Shown here piece by piece: positions 1 through 8,036 of a stretch of 59,472 nt of DNA (position 1 is its first letter; each line of letters opens with the position of its first letter). The stretch comes from JAGZEG01 sp963930185 (GTDB lineage: Bacteria; Actinomycetota; Coriobacteriia; Coriobacteriales; UMGS124). Both the position numbers and the translations under genes were made by a program. The stretch lies in contig CAWVLT010000057.1 in assembly GCA_963930185.1 (NCBI GenBank), positions 1 through 59,472 of the forward strand. Direction: 5' to 3'. The notes beneath the pieces were generated by a model. That model had not been told where the DNA came from and made no database searches. It saw nothing but the letters and a program-made list of their open reading frames with translations.

Positions 1-153
1 CCGGCGAAGAGAGCCGCCGTCCCGTAGCGTTAGCTGCGGGAACGTGTCGATGAGTGTGGGCGTAGCGCTGAGTTTGAAACTCAACCAGGATCTTCGAAGA
101 AGCAGACGCACCCAACAAGAACGTCCAGCCGCCACAGGCACAAAACCACAGGT
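1..153. other. No recognisable feature at left edge
   Basis: These bases follow the 3' end of the minus-strand LysR gene. I see no convincing start with a ribosome binding site, no RNA gene and no terminator-like hairpin with a T run. Confidence 0.4.
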
Positions 154-1062
154 CTATGCGCTAAACACCCGCTTCATGAGCGAGAACTCGTTGCAGACAA
201 AGTTGTTGAGGCGATCGACCACGTCGTCCTGTCGTTCCTTCAGCGTCACCAGACAGATCGGGACGGGCGGCATGTCGGCAGGGTCGATCTGGTACATGTT
301 CGCGAACGGCTTGATGTCCAGGGCCTTGAGATAGACGCCGAGAACGTATCCGTCATGCTCGAGAAGCGAGGCGACGTCCTCCTCCGTCGTGGCCTCGACC
401 ATCCGGGACGCAAGCCCGTGGGCGCGACACGACATGAGCACCGTCTCGTTGAAGTCGTCTATCTCTCGATTGTAGAGGACGGGGTACGGCCCCAGATCGG
501 CAAGGCTCAGGAGCTTCTTGGGGCGCAGGGGATGCCTCCTGCCGATGAACGCACCGGCGCTCACAGTCCCTATCGGCCTGCTGACGCACCTGGGGTCGTC
601 GAACGTGCCGATGGTGAGGAAGGCGTCGATGTTGCCCGCCTTGAGGTCGGCCAGGGCATTTGCGCCAAGCGACAGCTCGAGGGTCGTCCTGATTCCCAGC
701 ATGCGCGAGAGCAGCTGGGACATCAGCCCGCAGATGAGGGTATGCTTGACGAAGGGCGGCGAGACGAGCGCGAGCCTGAGGTCGGAACGCTTCTCGCCCT
801 CCTTGCCAAAGCTCTCGGCAGCGCGTTCGACCGCGTCGAAGCTGGCGATCGCCTCGCGCGTGGGGCCAATCAGGGCCTCGCCGAGCAAGGTCAGGAACGC
901 CTTCTTGCTACCTCGCTCGAACAAGGGAGCCCCCAGCTCGTCCTCCAGCTCGATGATCGACTTGGATACGGCCTGGACCGACACGTCCTCCAGACGCGCA
1001 GCAGCCGAGAAGTTGCCGGTGCAGGCGACGAGATGGAAGTATCGCAGCTGTCTGATGTTCAC
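154..1062 (-). CDS. LysR-family transcriptional regulator
   Basis: A protein of about 302 residues. The first 60 residues form the LysR winged helix-turn-helix (NIRQLRYFHLVACTGNFSAA, then VQAVSKSIIELEDELG), followed by a periplasmic-binding-like effector domain (LALVSPPF, then AFLTIGTFDD). The start chosen is a GTG directly before the conserved NIRQLRYF, preceded by a run of six G four bases away. An in-frame ATG four codons upstream (1074) is the alternative. The gene is divergent from the thioesterase at 1360, and the 297 bp between them have room for both promoters and a LysR site, so it probably controls that neighbour. Its ligand cannot be predicted. It resembles the LysR at 41481. Confidence 0.88.
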   Translation of the reverse strand: MNIRQLRYFHLVACTGNFSAAARLEDVSVQAVSKSIIELEDELGAPLFERGSKKAFLTLLGEALIGPTREAIASFDAVERAAESFGKEGEKRSDLRLALVSPPFVKHTLICGLMSQLLSRMLGIRTTLELSLGANALADLKAGNIDAFLTIGTFDDPRCVSRPIGTVSAGAFIGRRHPLRPKKLLSLADLGPYPVLYNREIDDFNETVLMSCRAHGLASRMVEATTEEDVASLLEHDGYVLGVYLKALDIKPFANMYQIDPADMPPVPICLVTLKERQDDVVDRLNNFVCNEFSLMKRVFSA

Positions 1063-1359
1063 GGAGCCCCCCATCGAGAACCAGTTGAAAGAGCGTTTCG
1101 ATCCACGCAAGGGCCGGTCACCGGCGAAGCACGCCCTCGCGCCAGCCCGTTCGTGACCCATACGCCGCACGTTAGTTTGGTATGACCGCTCGTTTCTGTC
1201 AACGCACATGTGCTGCAAGTTGAACGAAGCCGTGTCCCTTTGGAGTAGGAACGCCGCGTGGCCGCATGGCCGTCTTGGCGGGACGTCGCATCGGGAACAT
1301 ACGCACCGACCACCGACACGACCTCGCCAACATCACGTGGCCCAGAGACAGGAGACCAG

Positions 1360-1794
1360 ATGGAGACACAGACGCCCTCGAACGCAGACGAGCTGCTCGC
1401 CAAGGCGATCAGCGAGTTCGGCGCCGACCAGTTCGCGACGAAGCGCTGCGGCGCGCGCGTGGACGAGGCGTGGCCCGGCCACGCCGTGTGCAGCTTCGAC
1501 ATAACGCCCGAGCACCGCAACGGCATCGGCTCCGTGATGGGAGGCGCCATCTTCACGCTGGCGGACTTTGCCTGCGCCGTGGCCTCCAACCTCGAGCAGC
1601 AGAACGCCGTCACGGCGACGAGCGACATCCAGTACCTCGCGGGCACCAGGGGCGCGCGCCTCACGGCCACCTGCGACGTGGAGCGCGCCGGCAAGCGCCT
1701 GTGCTTCTACACCACGCGCGTGACTGACGATCTCGGCACCCTCGTGGCGCTCGTTCACGCCACCTGCATGCGCGTGGGACAGGCGCAGGGGTAG
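1360..1794 (+). CDS. PaaI-type hotdog-fold thioesterase
   Basis: A protein of 144 residues, the usual length for the PaaI/YdiI hotdog thioesterases that hydrolyse acyl-CoA or aromatic acyl-CoA. The segment RNGIGSVMGGAIFTLADFA matches the family core, where the N(G)xxHGG motif is followed by the long hotdog helix; here the usual His is replaced (SVMGG). YLAGTRGARLTATCDVERAGKR fits the C-terminal strands. The start ATG has ACAGGAG eight bases upstream. It is divergent from the LysR gene and convergent with the DUF3343 gene. The substrate is unknown. Confidence 0.82.
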   Translation: METQTPSNADELLAKAISEFGADQFATKRCGARVDEAWPGHAVCSFDITPEHRNGIGSVMGGAIFTLADFACAVASNLEQQNAVTATSDIQYLAGTRGARLTATCDVERAGKRLCFYTTRVTDDLGTLVALVHATCMRVGQAQG

Positions 1795-1861
1795 GGCGAC
1801 GCCGCCGGCAGCCGCCGAACATCCAAACATAATAAGACGTCCCACCCGTGCGGGCATTCGC

Positions 1862-2110
1862 CTAGGCGAAGTCCTCGAGCTCGATGCGATCGGTCGGGAC
1901 GATGCCCGCGCCGGCTAGGGCCGTCGCGACGGCGCCCTCCTCCTCGGGCAGGCTGCGCAGGGCGGTGCCGCACTCGGCGTTACCCATGGCGGCCGGCCGG
2001 GAGACTAGACGGGCCGAGACCCCGGCGGCCTCGCAGGCACGCAGGGACTCAAGCGCGTCGGTCGTGCAGGCAAACCCACGCATCACGAACAGCCGGCGTT
2101 CAAGAGCCAA
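1862..2110 (-). CDS. DUF3343 putative Se/S carrier-like protein
   Basis: A small protein of about 82 residues. The pattern is that of DUF3343: an N-terminal strand (RRLFVMRGF), a helix (DALESLRACEAAG), a strand with Arg-Pro (ARLVSRPAAMG), then the conserved Cys-Gly (AECGTALR) and a short C-terminal strand. The family is tied to selenium and sulfur handling, and the Cys is thought to carry the chalcogen; here it closes the selenium locus. No ATG fits the domain boundary. I chose TTG at 2110 because GGGGAGG lies seven bases upstream; the open frame extends further but through selC. It is probably co-transcribed with, or just downstream of, selC. Confidence 0.72.
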   Translation of the reverse strand: MALERRLFVMRGFACTTDALESLRACEAAGVSARLVSRPAAMGNAECGTALRSLPEEEGAVATALAGAGIVPTDRIELEDFA

Positions 2111-2195
2111 ACCCGCTACCTCCCCACAGCCCGCGCAGGCGCGCGGCGTCGCCCGGCACGTCGCAGCCCAGGCCGCGCCCGGGCTAGCTACGACA

Positions 2196-2221
2196 CGGGC
2201 CGGCCTCGCGAGGCCGGCCCG
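2196..2221 (-). terminator. Perfect 26-bp palindrome between selC and DUF3343
   Basis: The 13-base arm starting CGGGCCGGCC is followed by its exact complement with no spacer. It lies 63 bp downstream of the tRNA-Sec gene. There is no T run after it, so it is a terminator, processing or mRNA-stability hairpin rather than a textbook intrinsic terminator. Confidence 0.4.
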
Positions 2222-2284
2222 ATCATGAGTATCCCGAAGAGTATTCTGAAAATCTGGCTCGCGCCTCGGCTCACCAGACGTGCA

Positions 2285-2381
2285 TGGCGGAGGCGTATGC
2301 GAATCGAACACATCCAAGACGCTCTGCACGCCTCGCAACGGTTTTGAAGACCGCGGCACCCACCAGGGCACATCCGCCTCC
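2285..2381 (-). tRNA. selC: Selenocysteine tRNA (anticodon UCA)
   Basis: The 97-base gene folds as a tRNA-Sec. The acceptor stem GGAGGCG pairs with CGCCTCC, followed by discriminator G and an encoded CCA (2285-2287). The anticodon arm CGGTCTTCAAAACCG places UCA in the loop. A long variable arm (GCGAGGCGTGCAGAGCGTC) and a T loop (GTTCGATTC) follow. The acceptor/T domain is extended, as expected for bacterial tRNA-Sec. It lies 170 bp downstream of selB in the same direction, so it may share the selenium transcript. UCA reads UGA, which matches the in-frame UGA in selD. Confidence 0.95.
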
Positions 2382-2551
2382 ACGCCGCGTCCCATGATAC
2401 CCAAAAGCGCGCAGGTGGGCGCAGGGATCGCGCAACGCAGCGTTTCTCCAGACCAAGCGCCATCCACCCCAGGAAGGCCACCGCTCGCCGCCGGCATGGA
2501 CGCAAGCGCCGACCTGGCGGACGGCGCACTCCCTCTCTACCCGCGCCGTCC

Positions 2552-4519
2552 CTACGCCCGCACGAGCCGGCGCACGCCCTGGGCGTCGCGGCGCGTGAAG
2601 CCCGCCTGATCAAGGTGCTCGAGCAGCGGCAGAGCGTACTTGCGCGACAGCCCCAGGGCCTCGCGCAGCTCGCTTGCCGTGGCCTCTCCCCCGCCGGTCT
2701 CGATGGTCGCCCTCACCCTCGCGCGCGCCTCGCCGGCCGCCTCGGCCGACAGGTAGTACGTGCGGTCGACGCACTCGGCCTCCCCGCGCTCGGCAAGCAG
2801 GCGCAGCGCCCGGCGCACGAGGGGCACCTCCATGGACAGGCCGGCGGCGAGCTCCTCGTCAAACGGCGCGGCGAGGCCCAGCTCGCGCAGGCGCGCGCCA
2901 ACCGCGGCGAGCAGCTCGTCGGTCTGGGCCTGCGCCTGGGCGCGCAGCTCGGCGGCGATGACGTTGGACTCGAACCGCGCCGCGACCCCGCGGCCTTGCG
3001 CCACGTCGACCAGCGCGGCGAACAGCGCCTCCTCGCAGCGCGGGCAGGCGGCGTCGCGCAGGCTCAGCAGCGGCATGCCGTCCGCTCCCGCGCCGCGCAG
3101 CGCGCCCGCGATGCGCCCGACGATCCCGTCCAGCACGGCGGGTGCGACGAAGCGCGCCCCCTCCTGGCCGCAGGCGAGCTCGACGACCTCGCCTGCGCCG
3201 ACCAGCGAGGCAAGCGCGTGCCCAGCGGCCTCCCGCGGCAGGTCGAGGCGAGCGGAGACCTCCTCGGCCGAGAGCGGCAGTGCCGCCATGCGCGCAAGCG
3301 AGCGCACGGCCCCCTCGTCATCGCGGGCCTCGAGCGCGGCGAGCAGGTCGCGCTCGTCCTGCGCCAGCGCCGTGCGGCGCGCCGGGCTCGCCCAGAGCAC
3401 CTCGCCTCCCCCCACGAGTTCCACCGGGGAGTACGCCATGACGACGAACCGGTCGTGGGAGCGCACGGCGAGCGGCTCCTCGAGGCGAATCTGCACCAGG
3501 GCGTCCGACCCGCAGGCAAGCTGCTCGGCCCCGTCGCAGATCAGGACGCGCCCCAGGGCCTCGGTGGTGCCGGTGCACACGTGCACGCGCTCGCCGGACG
3601 TCAGCGGTGCCGGCCGGCCGTCGCGGCCGAGCCAGCGCAGGCGCGCGTCGAAGCGATCGCGGGCGGCAAGCGAGCCCGGCGCCACCACCGAGCAGCCCCG
3701 CGCGGCCTCGCCGACGCCCACGCCGCCCAGGTTGAGCGCGGTGCGCTGCCCCGCCACGGCGCGCTCCACGTCATGGCCGTGCACCTGCACGCCGCGAACG
3801 CGGGCGGGCGTGCCGCCGGGATAGACCTCGACCGCGTCGCCCGCCGAGAACGCGCCCGCGCGCAGCGTGCCCGTCACCACCGTGCCCACGCCCGCCACGT
3901 TGAACGAGCGGTCCACGGCAAGCCGGGCCGGCAGCGCGCGGCGGCGCTCGACCTCGCCCGACGCGAGGACGTCGTCGACCGCGTCGGAGATTCGGCCGAG
4001 CAGCTCGTCCACGCCGTCGCCGGTCCTGCTGGAGACGGGAATCACGGGAGCCCCCGCGAAGCTCGTGGTGGCCAGGTAGTCCTCGACGTCCGCCTGGACG
4101 AGCTCGAGCCAGTCGGGGTCGACCAGGTCGGTCTTGGTGAGGGCGACCACCATGCGGCGGACGCCGACGAGCTCCAGGATGCGCAGATGCTCGCGGGTCT
4201 GGGGCATGACGCCGTCATCGGCCGCCACCACGAGCAGCGCCACGTCGACGCCCGTCGCGCCGGCGACCATCGCGCGCACGTAGTGCCCGTGTCCCGGCAC
4301 GTCCACCAGCCCCGCCACCCGCCCGTCGGGCAGGCGCAGCTCGGCAAAGCCCAGGTCGATGGTGATGCCGCGCGCCTTCTCCTGCGGCAGGCGGTCCGGG
4401 TCGGTGCCGGTCATCCGCAGGACCAGCGAGCTCTTTCCGTGGTCGACGTGGCCGGCGGTGCCCACGATCACGGGCACCTCTGCCCCTCGCTCGCAAGAAA
4501 CGCCCTCGCTAGCAGCCAT
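2552..4519 (-). CDS. selB: Selenocysteine-specific elongation factor SelB
   Basis: A 655-residue GTPase that delivers Sec-tRNA to UGA codons marked by a SECIS hairpin. The N-terminal G domain shows the P-loop GHVDHGKS (23-30), switch I ARGITIDLGF, DVPGH (73-77) and a TKTD (128-131) in place of the usual NKxD. Domains II and III follow (FNVAGVGTVVTGTLRAGAFS), then the C-terminal winged-helix repeats that bind SECIS (for example REALGLSRKYALPLLEHLDQ). The frame is open further upstream into selA, but the ATG at 4519 starts 15 residues before the G domain and overlaps the selA stop by 11 bp, which indicates translational coupling. Confidence 0.95.
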   Translation of the reverse strand: MAASEGVSCERGAEVPVIVGTAGHVDHGKSSLVLRMTGTDPDRLPQEKARGITIDLGFAELRLPDGRVAGLVDVPGHGHYVRAMVAGATGVDVALLVVAADDGVMPQTREHLRILELVGVRRMVVALTKTDLVDPDWLELVQADVEDYLATTSFAGAPVIPVSSRTGDGVDELLGRISDAVDDVLASGEVERRRALPARLAVDRSFNVAGVGTVVTGTLRAGAFSAGDAVEVYPGGTPARVRGVQVHGHDVERAVAGQRTALNLGGVGVGEAARGCSVVAPGSLAARDRFDARLRWLGRDGRPAPLTSGERVHVCTGTTEALGRVLICDGAEQLACGSDALVQIRLEEPLAVRSHDRFVVMAYSPVELVGGGEVLWASPARRTALAQDERDLLAALEARDDEGAVRSLARMAALPLSAEEVSARLDLPREAAGHALASLVGAGEVVELACGQEGARFVAPAVLDGIVGRIAGALRGAGADGMPLLSLRDAACPRCEEALFAALVDVAQGRGVAARFESNVIAAELRAQAQAQTDELLAAVGARLRELGLAAPFDEELAAGLSMEVPLVRRALRLLAERGEAECVDRTYYLSAEAAGEARARVRATIETGGGEATASELREALGLSRKYALPLLEHLDQAGFTRRDAQGVRRLVRA

Positions 4520-6059
4520 GCGCGGATCCCTCCTCGACGACGAGACTTGCCAGGGCCGCCACGAGGTCGTCCTCGTCGCGGCGGTCGACGAGCGTGCGCA
4601 CGTCACAGACCAGCTCGTCATGGCTGATGCGCGTGACCACGGGGCGCTCGGGCCGCTGGATGAGGCGTCGGCGCGCCTCGTCGAGGTCGGCGCCCGGCCA
4701 GCCCAGGCGCAGCGTCCAGCTGGGCAGCTCAGTGGTGGGCAGGGCCCCTCCTCCCACGTACGACACGTCGGCGGCGACGCGCAGCGTGACGCGTCCCACG
4801 CGGGCGAGGAGCTGCGCGCCTCCCGCCGCGCACTCGGCGGCCGTGCAGTCAACGCACGCGCCCAGCGACTCCGCGGCCCGCAGGAGCTGGTCGAACAGGG
4901 CGCAGGCGCGCTCCCGCAGAAGGTCGGCGGGCGTCGAGAGCATCGTCAGGACCGGCACCCGGCCCCAGGCGCCGTCGGCGTCAAGGTAGTCGCGCAGCGT
5001 CGCCTCCAGCCCGGCCAGTGTGAGCTTGTCGGGGCGCAGGGCGCGCATGAGGGGGTTCTTCTTGATGCGGCCCACCAGCTCGGCCGAGCCCAGGATGATG
5101 CCAGCCTGGGAGGCCCCCAGCAGCTTGTCGCCCGAGAAGCTCACCACGTCGACCCCCTGCCCGAGCGACCATGCGGGCGTGTGCTCGGCGCTGGGGATGC
5201 CGGCGGCCGACAGGTCCACGAGCACGCCCGACCCCTGGTCCTCGTAGACCATGGCGCCGCGCTCATGCGCAAGCGCCGCGAGCTCGGCGGCGTCGACCTC
5301 CTCGTGGAAGCCCACGACGCGGTAGTTGGAGGGGTGGACCTTCAGCACCAGCGCGGTGTCGGGCGTGATGGCGCGCTCGAAGTCGGCGAGGTGCGTCTTG
5401 TTGGTGGTGCCCACCTCGACCATGCGCGCGCCCGACAGCGCCATGATGTCGGGGATGCGAAACGAGCCGCCGATCTCGATGAGCTCGCCTCGGCTCACCA
5501 CGACCTCCCGGCCCGCGGCGAGCTCGCTGAGCACGATGAGGACAGCGGCGGCGTTGTTGTTCACCACGGCGGCGTCCTGCGCGCCGGTGAGGGTGCAGAG
5601 CAGCTCGCGCACCAGCTCATGGCGCGAGCCGCGCGCGCAGGAGCCCGTGTCGAACTCCAGGGTGTCGTAGTGGGACGCGACGTCGGCCACGTGGGCGGCG
5701 GCGCGCTCGGACAGCGGGGCGCGCCCCAGGTTGGTATGCACGACGACGCCCGTCGCGTTCACCGCGCAGCGCAGGTGCGGGCGCGCGTCACGGGCCGCGC
5801 GGTCGGCGCAGTGAGGGACGAGCTCGTCGCGACCGAGGGGCTCCTCCCCCGCAAGGATGCGAGATCGCTCCTCGTCAAGCGCCGAGCGCAGCGACGCCAC
5901 TACCATCGCACGCGGCGCCGCCCCCAGCACGGGCGTCATTGCCTCGCATCCCAGCAGGCCATCGACGCGCGGCAGGGCCCGCAGGGCGGCACGCGCCCGC
6001 GGGCCCGGCGCGGCGCCGCCGGTCCTGTCGGCCGTCTCGGCCACGTCATGCTCCGTCAT
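4509..6059 (-). CDS. selA: L-seryl-tRNA(Sec) selenium transferase SelA
   Basis: A PLP enzyme that converts seryl-tRNA-Sec to selenocysteyl-tRNA-Sec using selenophosphate. About 516 residues, somewhat longer than the usual 460-470. The N-terminal helical domain (LPRVDGLLG) is followed by RPHLRCAVNATGVVVHTNLG, and the PLP lysine lies in SFSGDKLLGASQAGIILG. The start at MTEHDV (6059) has GGGGGA about seven bases upstream; ATGs at 6071 and 6095 are in frame. It sits 88 bp after the YedF-like gene and overlaps selB by 11 bp. Confidence 0.95.
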   Translation of the reverse strand: MTEHDVAETADRTGGAAPGPRARAALRALPRVDGLLGCEAMTPVLGAAPRAMVVASLRSALDEERSRILAGEEPLGRDELVPHCADRAARDARPHLRCAVNATGVVVHTNLGRAPLSERAAAHVADVASHYDTLEFDTGSCARGSRHELVRELLCTLTGAQDAAVVNNNAAAVLIVLSELAAGREVVVSRGELIEIGGSFRIPDIMALSGARMVEVGTTNKTHLADFERAITPDTALVLKVHPSNYRVVGFHEEVDAAELAALAHERGAMVYEDQGSGVLVDLSAAGIPSAEHTPAWSLGQGVDVVSFSGDKLLGASQAGIILGSAELVGRIKKNPLMRALRPDKLTLAGLEATLRDYLDADGAWGRVPVLTMLSTPADLLRERACALFDQLLRAAESLGACVDCTAAECAAGGAQLLARVGRVTLRVAADVSYVGGGALPTTELPSWTLRLGWPGADLDEARRRLIQRPERPVVTRISHDELVCDVRTLVDRRDEDDLVAALASLVVEEGSAHGC

Positions 6060-6147
6060 GCAATCCCCCATCGCCAGCCTGTAGCCGAACGTCACCCTTC
6101 CGCGTGCACCGCTGCCCGGCAGGGCGCCGGGCCCGGGACGGGAAGGG

Positions 6148-6486
6148 CTAGCGGAGTACCACCACGTCGTCGGCGGACAGCATCGAGGCGACCGAGCCGT
6201 CCATGTTGCCGGCGACGCCCACGGCGAGCTGCTCGCGCTTGTGGTAGAAGTCGAGGCACGTGCCGCAGCTCGAGATCGTCACGCCCCTGTCCGCCAGCAG
6301 GCGCAGGTCGTCGAGCACCTTGGAGCCCTCGCACGTCAGATTGACGCCGGCATTCATGAAGATGAGCTTATCGGGCGCCTGCTCGGCGCGCGCCAGCGAG
6401 TAGATGTACTTCTCCATGAGCAGGGTCCCCAGCTCGGGGTCGCCCGCACCCAGCTTGTCGTTCAGGATGAAGTAGAGCTTTCCCAT
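6148..6486 (-). CDS. YedF-like selenium metabolism protein (DsrE-like domain)
   Basis: A 112-residue protein matching the C-terminal DsrE/DsrF-like half of YedF. It has KLIFMNAGVNLTCEGSKVLDDL (as separate strand-helix units), the conserved Cys pair in ISSCGTCLDFY, and the end MDGSVASMLSADDVVVL. The family travels with selA, selB and selD and is thought to carry or transfer selenium or persulfide. The N-terminal TusA/SirA-like half found in many YedF proteins is absent; I do not see it elsewhere in the window. It lies between selD (124 bp) and selA (88 bp) in the same direction. Confidence 0.82.
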   Translation of the reverse strand: MGKLYFILNDKLGAGDPELGTLLMEKYIYSLARAEQAPDKLIFMNAGVNLTCEGSKVLDDLRLLADRGVTISSCGTCLDFYHKREQLAVGVAGNMDGSVASMLSADDVVVLR

Positions 6487-6610
6487 GTCACGTATCCTTT
6501 TCTCTCGTGCCCCCGCGCATGTGCCGGGGCGCGTTCTCGATCATACTTGGTGCGCGCCGTCCGTACATTCGCGCGCACGGGCCCGCCCGGCCCCGCGCAC
6601 GGCGCGCGCC

Positions 6611-7699
6611 CTATGCCACCCACACGCGCGGCTCGCCCTCCTCGAAGGTCCCAATCCGCGCCGCGGCCGGCACCGACGCCGCGCGCAGGTCGGCGGCGAA
6701 GGCGTCCGCGTCGGCGGGGTCCACCGCCACGAGCAGCCCGCCCGAGGTCTGCGGGTCGGCGAGCACGTTCCAGGCGCAGTCGGCCGACGTCCCCGCCAGG
6801 TCACCCCCCAGCGTCGTGAAGCCCTGCGCCCACGCACGCACGTCACGCGTCTTGCCGGGCGTCACGCCGCGCTCGGCCAGGTCGCGCGCGCCCTCGATGA
6901 GGGGCACGGCCGCCATGTCGAGGCGCAGGGCGCACCCGCTGGCGGCGCACATCTCGTGGGCGTGGCCGGCAAGGCCAAAGCCCGTGAGGTCGGTGCAGGC
7001 GTGGACGTGGCCCGCGGCGGCGTGGGCGCGCACCACGGCGGCGGCGCCGGCGTTGAGCGTGGCCATGAGCTCCACGGTGGGCGCGATGCCCTCCTCGCTC
7101 ACCTCGCCGCGCTTGAGCCCGGTCGTCATGAGCCCGGTGCCCACCGGCTTGGTGAGGAACAGCACGTCGGAGGGCATGGCCCCGGCGTTGCGCAGCAGGT
7201 GCTTTGGGTCGACCGTGCCTAGGACGCACAGGCCGTACTTGGGCTCGTTGTCCTCGATCGTGTGGCCGCCGGCGACGAGCGCCCCCGACTGCGCGACCAC
7301 CTGACCAGCGCCGCGCAGCACCTCGGAGGCCACCTGCACGCCCAGCATCCGGGGGAACGCCATGAGGTTCAGGCAGAGCCTAGGCTCCCCTCCCATGGCG
7401 TACACGTCGGAGAGGGCGTTTGCCGCCGCGATGCGCCCGAAGTCGAACGGGTCGTCCACGATGGGCGTGAAGAAGTCCGTGGTCATGACCACGGCCAGGT
7501 GGTCGGCCAGCAGGTACACCGCCGCGTCGTCGTCGGTCTCGGTGCCCACGAGCAGGCGCGCGTCCTCGGCCTTGGGCAGGCAGGCGAGGCGCAGTAGGTC
7601 TGAGAGGTCACCCGGACCCCACTTCGCCGCTCAACCCGACTTGCTGGAAAGCTGCGTCAGCCTCACCTCGAGCCGCTCGCAAGCAGGCGCGTCTGCCAT
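6611..7699 (-). CDS. selD: Selenophosphate synthase SelD, selenocysteine-containing
   Basis: It makes selenophosphate from selenide and ATP. The frame that conventional translation opens at a GTG (7549) lacks the N-terminal catalytic loop. Reading upstream in frame gives an ATG at 7699 with GGAGGTGAT six bases before it and a 362-residue protein whose residue 23 is UGA (7631-7633) in the context KSG-UGA-AAKWGPGDL. That is exactly the SelD catalytic motif, where Cys or Sec sits. The rest is a normal SelD: TDDDAAVYLL, FDFGRIAAANALSDVYAMGG, GGHTIEDNEPKYGL, DLTGFGLAGHAHEM. An automatic annotation would truncate it. It is the first gene of the selenium locus and divergent from the LPxTG gene. Confidence 0.93.
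7604..7620 (-). promoter_or_regulatory. SECIS-like hairpin after the selD UGA
   Basis: Ten bases after the UGA, GGGGTC pairs with GACCTC (six pairs, one G-U) around the loop CGGGU. A short stem with a G/U-rich loop within about 40 bases of UGA is the bacterial SECIS arrangement recognised by SelB. The fold was drawn by eye. Confidence 0.6.
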
Positions 7700-7744
7700 G
7701 GGAATCACCTCCGTCGGTCATCGCCGAATCTGTCAGTACGTGGG

Positions 7745-7772
7745 ATCATACCCTAACCCAGCCCGCCGGCAA
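7745..7772 (-). promoter_or_regulatory. Probable promoter of the selenium locus; 337-bp gap
   Basis: On the minus strand TTGCCG (7767-7772) and TATGAT (7745-7750) are 16 bp apart and about 45 bp upstream of the selD start. The rest of the 7700-8036 gap carries the leader of the divergent surface-protein gene; TACACT at 7913 could be its -10. I see no small gene in the gap. Confidence 0.4.
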
Positions 7773-8036
7773 CGCATGCGCCGAGTTCCCACATCGCGGC
7801 AGGGCGTCCCGTATCGCGGGGCAAGCGGGCCACGCGTCCACACTCCGTACCCAGCATGCCCACATCTCCTTCACGCCCCGCCTCTCTTAAAGCCAAAACG
7901 GGCCCGGCGGGGGTACACTACCCATAGGCAGGAATCGCCCGTCGCCCGCGCCCCCGACCGACAGCTGGCTGGAGCGCGGGCGGCATGGATGCCCTTCCCC
8001 ACGCTCGACACGCGTTGCCAGATTGGAGCACATGAA

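Noticed and set aside
2111..2497. Long N-terminal extension of the DUF3343 protein
   Set aside because: The open frame runs through tRNA-Sec and has no family similarity; it is a by-product of high GC.
4520..4852. N-terminal extension of SelB by about 110 residues
   Set aside because: It lies wholly inside selA, has no ribosome site, and SelB proteins begin close to the P-loop, so the ATG at 4519 is used.
7362..8036. Extension of the LPxTG protein by 225 residues
   Set aside because: It overlaps selD on the other strand and its sequence is not protein-like. The ATG at 8037 starts a proper signal peptide.
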